A DNA stretch of 64,000 nucleotides from Candidatus Villigracilis saccharophilus (GTDB taxonomy: Bacteria; Chloroflexota; Anaerolineae; Anaerolineales; Villigracilaceae), in the NCBI GenBank assembly GCA_016709305.1, contig JADJNA010000023.1, positions 35,935-99,934 on the forward strand. The letters are read 5' to 3'. Made by a program: the position numbers and the translations under genes. Each line of letters begins with the position of its first letter. Position 1 is the stretch's first letter. The notes under the pieces are model-generated. The model had not been told where the DNA came from, did no database searches, and was given only the letters and a program-made list of their open reading frames with translations. Positions 58,645-64,000 of the stretch are shown here, piece after piece.

Positions 58645-60087
58645 ATGACGCAAACTGATTTTTACACTATCCTCCCGCTGACCGTCCTTGCCGCATGGGC
58701 ATGTGTGCTGTTACTGGTTGATCTCTTCATCCCGAAGGATCGCAAGGACATCACTGCATTCCTCTCTGCGTTGGGATTGGCTCTCACGCTGGGACTGACG
58801 ATCACACAGGCCGGTCGTGAGAATACAGGCTTCAACAACATGGTTGTGGTTGACGGCTTCTCGGTATTTGTCAATATCATTCTCATCGCCAGCGGCTTGT
58901 TGGGTATCGCGCTCGCGTATGGGTACATCAAACGCATGGGAATTGAGCGCGGCGAATATTACACGCTCATGCTGTTCAGCATCACAGGTATGATGCTCAT
59001 GGCGCAAGCCGCGGACCTCATTGTAGTCTTCCTTGCGCTTGAACTGCTGTCCATTCCGCTGTATGTGCTGGCCGCGTTCGCGCGTCCAAACCTGCAATCA
59101 GAGGAAGCAGGCGTCAAATACTTTTTACTCGGTGCATTCTCAACGGGTTTCGTTGTTTATGGAACGGCTCTGATCTACGGCGCGACAGCAACCACATCCC
59201 TGAGCGGGATATTCACCGCCGCTTCAAGCGGGACCCCGAGCCTGCTCCTGACCATTGGGGCTGCCCTGCTGCTGGTGGGATTTGGCTTCAAGGTCGCCGC
59301 CGTGCCCTTCCACATGTGGACTCCGGATGTGTATCAAGGCTCACCGACAGCTGTCACAGCCTTCATGTCTTCCGGTGCGAAGATCGCAGGCTTTGCCGCG
59401 TTGCTGCGTGTATTTGCCACCGCATTCCCCTCCCTTTCTACAGACATCACCGCCGTCCTCTGGGTGCTCGCGGCGTTGACCATGATCGTCGGTAATGTCA
59501 CCGCCATTTCGCAGACCAATATCAAACGTATGCTGGCATATTCCAGTATCGCGCACGCGGGTTATATCCTGATGGCTTTTGTGCCTTATGGAAATAAGGA
59601 AGTCATGCCAATTTCAATTGCGGCTGGATTGTTCTATCTCGTATCCTACGCTGTGACCAATTTCGGCGCATGGGCGGTCGTGATCTCACTTGAGAAGGCT
59701 GAAGGCAAGGGGCTTGAGATCAGCGACTTCGCAGGTCTCGCCAAAAAATACCCCGCCCTCGCGATCGCAATGACGGTCTTCATGCTCTCGTTCATTGGTT
59801 TCCCTCCCACACTGGGTCTGGTTGGTAAATTCTATCTCTTCCGCGCAGTCATTGCAGGCGGATACACCGGTCTTGCCCTGATTGGTGTGGTCACTTCTCT
59901 GGTATCGGCTTATTATTATTTGCGCGTGGTTGTCAACATGTATATGCGTGAAGGCGACCCAACGATCGAACGCGAGGATTGGTTAAGCCTCACGACTGCC
60001 GTCACCGCCATCGCAACAGTTGCTTTGAGCTTTGTCCCGCAATGGTTGTTCGTGATGGCGAGCACCGCAGTATTGAAATTACTCTGA
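58645..60087 (+). CDS. nuoN: NADH-quinone oxidoreductase subunit N
   Basis: 480 residues, antiporter-like with about 14 TM helices. Conserved motifs are LELLSIPLYVLAAF, PFHMWTPDVYQGSPTAVTAF and the Lys in QTNIKRMLAYSSIAHAGYIL. It completes the 14-gene operon and is followed by a terminator. Confidence 0.96.
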   Translation: MTQTDFYTILPLTVLAAWACVLLLVDLFIPKDRKDITAFLSALGLALTLGLTITQAGRENTGFNNMVVVDGFSVFVNIILIASGLLGIALAYGYIKRMGIERGEYYTLMLFSITGMMLMAQAADLIVVFLALELLSIPLYVLAAFARPNLQSEEAGVKYFLLGAFSTGFVVYGTALIYGATATTSLSGIFTAASSGTPSLLLTIGAALLLVGFGFKVAAVPFHMWTPDVYQGSPTAVTAFMSSGAKIAGFAALLRVFATAFPSLSTDITAVLWVLAALTMIVGNVTAISQTNIKRMLAYSSIAHAGYILMAFVPYGNKEVMPISIAAGLFYLVSYAVTNFGAWAVVISLEKAEGKGLEISDFAGLAKKYPALAIAMTVFMLSFIGFPPTLGLVGKFYLFRAVIAGGYTGLALIGVVTSLVSAYYYLRVVVNMYMREGDPTIEREDWLSLTTAVTAIATVALSFVPQWLFVMASTAVLKLL

Positions 60088-60100
60088 AATTACCCGATCA

Positions 60101-60137
60101 TAAAAGATGAGGCGAAATTTCTGAGCCTCATCTTTTA
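60101..60137 (+). terminator. Terminator of the nuo operon
   Basis: TAAAAGATGAGGC (60101-60113) pairs perfectly with GCCTCATCTTTTA (60125-60137). Confidence 0.88.
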
Positions 60138-60199
60138 TTGACAGTCATTTTCTTTGCGGTATAATACCGTCCGCGATTAAAACTGAATGGCGATCAAAT

Positions 60200-60274
60200 G
60201 GCCCCGTAGCTCAATGGCAGAGCAGTTGCCTCTTAAGCAATTTGTTGACGGTTCGAGCCCGCCCGGGGTCACCA
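60200..60274 (+). tRNA. tRNA-Lys (CTT)
   Basis: Acceptor GGCCCCG pairs with CGGGGTC (one G-U). The anticodon loop is CTCTTAA (anticodon CTT) and discriminator A is followed by an encoded CCA, unlike the other tRNAs here. The T stem GACGG/CCGCC has one A-C mismatch. Confidence 0.9.
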
Positions 60275-60307
60275 AAAAAGGTCTGATATCAAATATCAGA
60301 CCTTTTT
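60275..60307. terminator. Terminator between tRNA-Lys and the DUF554 gene
   Basis: AAAAAGGTCTGATAT (60275-60289) pairs perfectly with ATATCAGACCTTTTT (60293-60307). The A/T arms allow use from both sides. Confidence 0.9.
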
Positions 60308-60385
60308 GTTATTTCTGCAGAAGAATTACACAGTGTCGCATATAATTCGAATTCCCCTCGCAATTTTCGACAAAAAATTACTTTA

Positions 60386-61090
60386 TTATGAGATAAGCGA
60401 TAATATCCACACGATCAGCGGAGCGATCGCCAGGGCGGGCAGGAAGTTCCCCACGCGGATCTTCTTTAATTCAAGCAGATTGCTGAAAGCGACCCCCATC
60501 AGGATCACGCCGCCGGTGGCGGTCATTTCCGCCATCATCGGGTCGGTCACGATCGCGTTGAGTTGATTCGCCAGCAGGCTGACCCCGCCCTGATAGATCA
60601 GGATGATCAGTGACGAGAACATCACCCCAACACCCAGTGTGGATGCGAACGCGATGGCTGCGAATCCGTCCAGCGCGGACTTCACAGCCAGCAGTTTGTA
60701 GTCGCCGGTCAGCCCGTCTTGAATCGAGCCGAGGATCGCGATCGGACCAATGCAAAAGAGCAGGGAGGAAACCATAAATCCGCGCACGAATTTGGAACTG
60801 GAACCGGTCTCCGCGTCCCGCGAGAAGCGTTTTTCAAGCATCTGTCCAAAGGACTGTAAGCCGTCTTCGATCCCGATCCATTCACCGAGCAGCGCGCCGA
60901 TGATCAGCGCGCCCAATACGATCAAAGAATTTTCGGTTTTGAAAAACATCTGCAATCCCAGGGCGGTTGTGAAGAGCCCCATACCGGCGATCACCGTGTT
61001 CTTGAATTTTTCAGGAATACGAGCACCAAAAATTAAACCGATCATCCCGCCGATCAGAATGGCGGCAACATTAATGAAAGTACCTGTCAT
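60386..61090 (-). CDS. DUF554 family membrane protein
   Basis: 234 residues with about seven hydrophobic segments. It begins MTGTFINVAAILIGGMIGLI and has the conserved FCIGPIAILGSIQDGLTGD loop of DUF554 (YdfK/YqgA-like). The function of the family is not established; a transporter-like role is often guessed. It stands alone on the minus strand, convergent with tRNA-Lys. Confidence 0.92.
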   Translation of the reverse strand: MTGTFINVAAILIGGMIGLIFGARIPEKFKNTVIAGMGLFTTALGLQMFFKTENSLIVLGALIIGALLGEWIGIEDGLQSFGQMLEKRFSRDAETGSSSKFVRGFMVSSLLFCIGPIAILGSIQDGLTGDYKLLAVKSALDGFAAIAFASTLGVGVMFSSLIILIYQGGVSLLANQLNAIVTDPMMAEMTATGGVILMGVAFSNLLELKKIRVGNFLPALAIAPLIVWILSLIS

Positions 61091-61107
61091 GTGTTTATCC
61101 TTGGAAT

Positions 61108-61165
61108 GTCACCCTGAGCGTAAGCGACACTTGCGCCGCGCGCCAGTGCGGTGAGGGTCTCTACG
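61108..61165. repeat. Dispersed repeat, TGTCACCCTGAGCG type
   Basis: TGTCACCCTGAGCG is followed by GACACTTGCGC and CGCCAGTGCGGTGAG. The inner part matches 4177-4212. It lies between the DUF554 gene and the tnpB remnant. Confidence 0.6.
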
Positions 61166-61233
61166 ACAAACAAGAGGTTCTTCACTTCGTTCAGAACGAC
61201 ATTGATGAAATGGGTCTGTAAACGAACCCCACA

Positions 61234-62420
61234 GCTAAAGCAGGGGGCTTTGTCCCTGAACACGAAGGTTCGAGACCATTGGCAGGTTTACTTCTGCCCT
61301 GACTGCGATGTTCACAGCCGCTACTCTGTCCGCATTGCCAGAGAAGTTGCAAGCGGTACAAGGAAAACAGATTGAGATTTACGATTGGCTTTATCAACAC
61401 AACCACATTCAGGGCAGGTGCGCGAGGTGTTTCTTGGATCAACGAAGATCACAGGAACCCCACGCGCTCGGCTTTGTAAACGATGTACTGCCTCAGTTGG
61501 TAGAACGACCAATTCGCATGTCTCGCTCTCTGCTTGCGTCCTTTACGGAGCCTCACGGATACCGCCCAATTCTTCAAGGGCAATCGCTCGATGAGTGTCA
61601 TACGTAATCTGTACGAGAATTTTGCTGGTTCTATGGTTGGTTGTTTTTTGAAACCGGGATTGAACGCCGGATATTTTCTTGAGTTTTCGTCTGGCGGATT
61701 TGGTCTGTTTCTTTTGCAAATTGCTTCTGCGATGTCCAAACTTTCGGCGCTTATCTTCGATCGCCGCGCCGCTGAACCCGCCACCGTCCGAAGTTGCGGC
61801 GATCTGGACGAGACCAGATCCACCCCCAACACCCTTCCACGTCAATTGGCTTGGGTGTCTCCACCTCGCAGACAACCATCAGGTAAAACTTGCCTTTGAC
61901 CAGGCACAAGTCGCTTTCCCCATGCTGGCCTTTGAGCAATTCAAGCTGGCGTTTTCCGCAGGCAAAGGACATCTTTTGTCTGCCCTCTACGGTCCAGGGC
62001 TCAACTCCATCCTGTCCAGTTTGTAGGTCAGGATGCGGTCATCAAAGCAATCGCGCCATGCGGCTTGAAAGTACGTTTGACTTTTCTATCCAGCTTATAA
62101 GCATCTGCAACTTTCGAGATGCAACGCACAACCACCTGTGCGGTCAAGCCAAACATTTCCTTGACAGCGTAATACGTAAGTTTGTGGATTGGAAATTGTT
62201 TGAATGTCTGACTATCCCACGCCTGTTCGCTGATGTAATTGCAGGCGGCGTTTGCAACCTCAAGAGTTTTACGAAGGGCTTGCGCTTGTTCAGGCGCAGG
62301 CAGGAGTTTTATTTGAGCGATCAATTTCATGGCGTGATTATACCGCAGCTTCAATCTATTGAAAATACTCTGGCGAAAGTACATCGCCAGCGGCTATCCC
62401 TCTCCACTGCTAAAGCAGGG
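61234..62420 (-). mobile_element. Remnant of an IS200/IS605-type element (tnpB only)
   Basis: GCTAAAGCAGGG occurs as a 12-bp direct repeat at 61234-61245 (overlapping the tnpB stop) and 62409-62420, bracketing the tnpB reading region. No tnpA is present. The 3' end of tnpB and the sequence just beyond it are where the guide (omega/re) RNA of such elements is normally encoded. Confidence 0.6.
61235..62330 (-). pseudogene. tnpB: TnpB-type RNA-guided nuclease gene, multiply frameshifted
   Basis: Pieces from ATG 62330 to TAG 61235 assemble into one TnpB: MKLIAQIKLLPAPEQAQALR, then QLELLKGQHGESDLCLVKGK, LGVDL (RuvC-I Asp), IALEELGGIR (RuvC-II Glu), CPECG and CTAC zinc finger, GNADRVAAVNI (RuvC-III Asp). 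Six frame changes are needed, near 62035, 61990, 61850, 61815, 61560-61550 and 61475-61370, plus an in-frame-looking stop near 61995. All catalytic residues remain, so decay may be recent or partly due to read errors. TATAAT lies 6 nt before the ATG. Confidence 0.82.
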
Positions 62421-62438
62421 AGTTTCTTGCCGAGGTCT

Positions 62439-62981
62439 CTATGATTTCGCCAGTGAAGTCTTCTTCCCCGCGTATTGATTCTCAAGAAGTTCAAGCACAA
62501 AGCACAACGATGAAAGCCGGTTCAAATAGCGCTGCAGGTCAGGGTTGACCACCACTTCATCATCGAAGAGATTGACCACGCACCGTTCCGCCCTGCGGAC
62601 AATGGCGCGCGCCATCGATAGTGTCGCGCCGCCGAGCGTATCACCGGGCAAAATAAATTCCTTCGGCATCTCGACCACCGTGCTCAACTCATCGGTTTGT
62701 TTTTCCAGCCAGTTCACGCGCGCTTCATCAATGAAGTGAAAATGCTGCGCATTCTCCGGTGTCGCGGCCACCTCTGCCATCAACTTGTACAGGTCGCGCT
62801 GTGCTGCGAGCAAGATCGGCGCGGTCTGCGGTGCGGAGCATTGCGCGCGAGCCAGCCCCAGTGCGGCGGATGCTTCATCCAGCGCGCCGATGGCTTCCAT
62901 GCGGACATGATATTTTGGGACGCGGCCTTCGCCGAGCAAGCCCGTCGTGCCGTCGTCGCCTTTTGCGGTATAAAAAGTCAT
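62439..62981 (-). CDS. Cob(I)alamin adenosyltransferase, PduO type
   Basis: 180 residues with N-terminal YTAKGDDGTTGLLGEGRVPK (ATP-binding) and C-terminal RRAERCVVNL and YLNRLSSLCFVLE, the pattern of the PduO/MMAB family. It attaches the adenosyl group to cobalamin in the cytoplasm. TATAAT on the minus strand (62988-62993) is 6 nt before the ATG, so the mRNA is probably leaderless. It is transcribed divergently from the next gene. Confidence 0.93.
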   Translation of the reverse strand: MTFYTAKGDDGTTGLLGEGRVPKYHVRMEAIGALDEASAALGLARAQCSAPQTAPILLAAQRDLYKLMAEVAATPENAQHFHFIDEARVNWLEKQTDELSTVVEMPKEFILPGDTLGGATLSMARAIVRRAERCVVNLFDDEVVVNPDLQRYLNRLSSLCFVLELLENQYAGKKTSLAKS

Positions 62982-62987
62982 GCGCGC

Positions 62988-62993
62988 ATTATA
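62988..62993 (-). promoter_or_regulatory. -10 box for leaderless adenosyltransferase mRNA
   Basis: Minus-strand TATAAT is followed by GCGCGC and ATG. The divergent gene has the same layout 22 bp away. Confidence 0.65.
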
Positions 62994-63015
62994 ACCACTT
63001 AATCATGCGCCCGCT

Positions 63016-63021
63016 TATAAT
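63016..63021 (+). promoter_or_regulatory. -10 box for leaderless mRNA of the Het-C-like gene
   Basis: TATAAT is followed by TTGAAG and the ATG at 63028. Confidence 0.65.
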
Positions 63022-63027
63022 TTGAAG

Positions 63028-63651
63028 ATGCTTATTCCCATTCATGAAGAAATGACCCGCGAAGCCCTCGGCCCACATTTTAGCGCGGGCGCGCTTGAGA
63101 TCATCATCGCCGCCAACCGCAAGCAGGATGCGCTCAGCGGGCAGATCGGCCACGATGAATTTCATTTCGACAACAATGCCATTGAAAAAGGACTGCGTTA
63201 TATCAACGAACAGCGCGGCTTCGTGCTGGCCTCCCTGCTTTCGCCCGGTGTGCTTTCCGCGTGGATCGCTTTTGGGAGATTGACTCACACCGCGCAGGAT
63301 TTTTACGCCCATACAAATTACGTCTCCCTCTGGCTTGACCAGTTCAACGGCACGCCTCCGACTCCGGTCGAAATTGATCCTGTTCAAAAGAGTTTGATCC
63401 AAAGCCCAAGCCTGCATTCGGGCAAAATATATTTTCCTTTAGATGTCTTATACTTTATCCCGTTCATGCGGAATCTTGCGCTTAAGTTTTTGCCCGAGGA
63501 CTCACACGGCAAAATGAATCTCGACTCGCCCAAACAGGGTCCGTATTTTGAGTATGCGCGCGCAGCCGCGCTCAAACGCACGCAATACGAATTTGAATTG
63601 TTGAAAAAAATTCTCACGCCTGAAATGTTCGCGAAATTTACAGATTTATAA
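63028..63651 (+). CDS. Het-C / zinc-dependent phospholipase-C-like protein
   Basis: 207 residues from ATG 63028. Histidines and acids spaced as in the phospholipase C / S1-P1 nuclease-like fold are visible: IPIHEEMTREAL, HDEFHFDN, GRLTHTAQDFYAHTNYVSLW and DSHGKMNLDSP. These would bind zinc. HTAQDFYAHTN is typical of the Het-C-like group. There is no signal peptide, which differs from secreted phospholipases. The substrate is not known. Confidence 0.75.
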   Translation: MLIPIHEEMTREALGPHFSAGALEIIIAANRKQDALSGQIGHDEFHFDNNAIEKGLRYINEQRGFVLASLLSPGVLSAWIAFGRLTHTAQDFYAHTNYVSLWLDQFNGTPPTPVEIDPVQKSLIQSPSLHSGKIYFPLDVLYFIPFMRNLALKFLPEDSHGKMNLDSPKQGPYFEYARAAALKRTQYEFELLKKILTPEMFAKFTDL

Positions 63652-63708
63652 ATCGGTATCCGTTTGTGATCTCGTCGGCAGGCAGACAGACTCCAAGATC
63701 AAAAAAGG

Positions 63709-63714
63709 TATAAT
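63709..63714 (+). promoter_or_regulatory. -10 box for leaderless mRNA of the GatB/YqeY gene
   Basis: TATAAT is followed by CAATTT and the ATG at 63721. Confidence 0.65.
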
Positions 63715-63720
63715 CAATTT

Positions 63721-64000
63721 ATGGATATAAAAACTAAACTTAATGAATCAGTCAAGGATGCCATGAAGAGCGGCGACGAAGTCCGTAAGCGGACTTTACG
63801 CATGGTGCTTGCCGCCGTCAAACAGGTCGAAGTGGATAAGCGCATTGCGCTTGACGATATGGCTGTAACGGCATTGATCCAAAAGGAGATCAAGAACCGC
63901 CGCGAAGCCATCGAAGAAGCCAAAAAAGCGAATCGCCCCGATCTGGTCGAAGAGAATGAGACCGAGATCAAAGTGCTGGAGGTGTTTCTGCCTCAGGCCA
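63721..64000 (+). CDS. GatB/YqeY domain protein (partial)
   Basis: The first 93 residues of a YqeY-like protein run off the right edge: LNESVKDAMKSGDEVRKRTL, then LIQKEIKNRREAIEEAKKAN and IKVLEVFLPQ. The family resembles the tail domain of the GatB amidotransferase subunit and is thought to contact tRNA; its role is not settled. Expected full length is about 150 residues. Confidence 0.92.
   Translation, partial: MDIKTKLNESVKDAMKSGDEVRKRTLRMVLAAVKQVEVDKRIALDDMAVTALIQKEIKNRREAIEEAKKANRPDLVEENETEIKVLEVFLPQA

Overview
The window looks like chromosome from a Chloroflexota bacterium, most likely class Anaerolineae. This is inference without database search. It rests on lipoproteins whose lipobox is followed by Thr-Glu-Ala-Pro rich linkers, on several oligopeptide ABC transporters, on a dnaG-rpoD pair beside a complete nuoA-N operon, and on many dispersed palindromic repeats. 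No plasmid, prophage or CRISPR array is visible. Region 1-2.6 kb: tail of a gene, terminators, a broken HNH nuclease gene, tRNA-Met(CAT), a pentapeptide-repeat protein and tRNA-Gly(TCC). Region 2.7-6.7 kb (minus strand): NUDIX hydrolase, aldo/keto reductase, a UvrD/PcrA helicase with an internal deletion, and MscL. Region 7-24.8 kb: a peptide-uptake and murein-peptide salvage locus. It has two Opp/Dpp-type ABC systems, an alpha/beta-hydrolase fused to an NlpC/P60 peptidase, an L-Ala-D/L-Glu-type epimerase and a third binding lipoprotein. The first binding protein has its two lobes in circularly permuted order. Region 24.8-28.8 kb: response regulator, tRNA-Gln(TTG), glmU, cdd, recO. Region 28.8-32.8 kb (minus strand): a frameshifted geranylgeranyl-reductase-like flavoprotein, then a three-gene operon (small protein, ArsR-type regulator, MFS transporter) behind two overlapping palindromic operators. 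Region 33-36.2 kb is accessory: LuxR-type regulator, TIR protein translationally coupled to a membrane-anchored SUMF1-fold protein, a RAYT transposase carrying REP palindromes, a second TIR remnant and a PpiC lipoprotein. Region 36.3-45.3 kb: fused glycyl-tRNA synthetase, two lipoproteins, a small secreted protein, dnaG and rpoD. Region 45.4-60.1 kb: nuoABCDEFGHIJKLMN, a 14-subunit proton-pumping NADH:quinone oxidoreductase. Region 60.1-64 kb: tRNA-Lys(CTT), DUF554 protein, a decayed IS605-type tnpB, a cobalamin adenosyltransferase, a Het-C/phospholipase-C-like protein and the start of a GatB/YqeY gene. Two themes cut across the window. First, several genes have TATAAT exactly 6 nt before the ATG, which predicts leaderless mRNAs. 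Second, five otherwise well-conserved genes are interrupted by frameshifts or a deletion, which could be real decay or assembly error.
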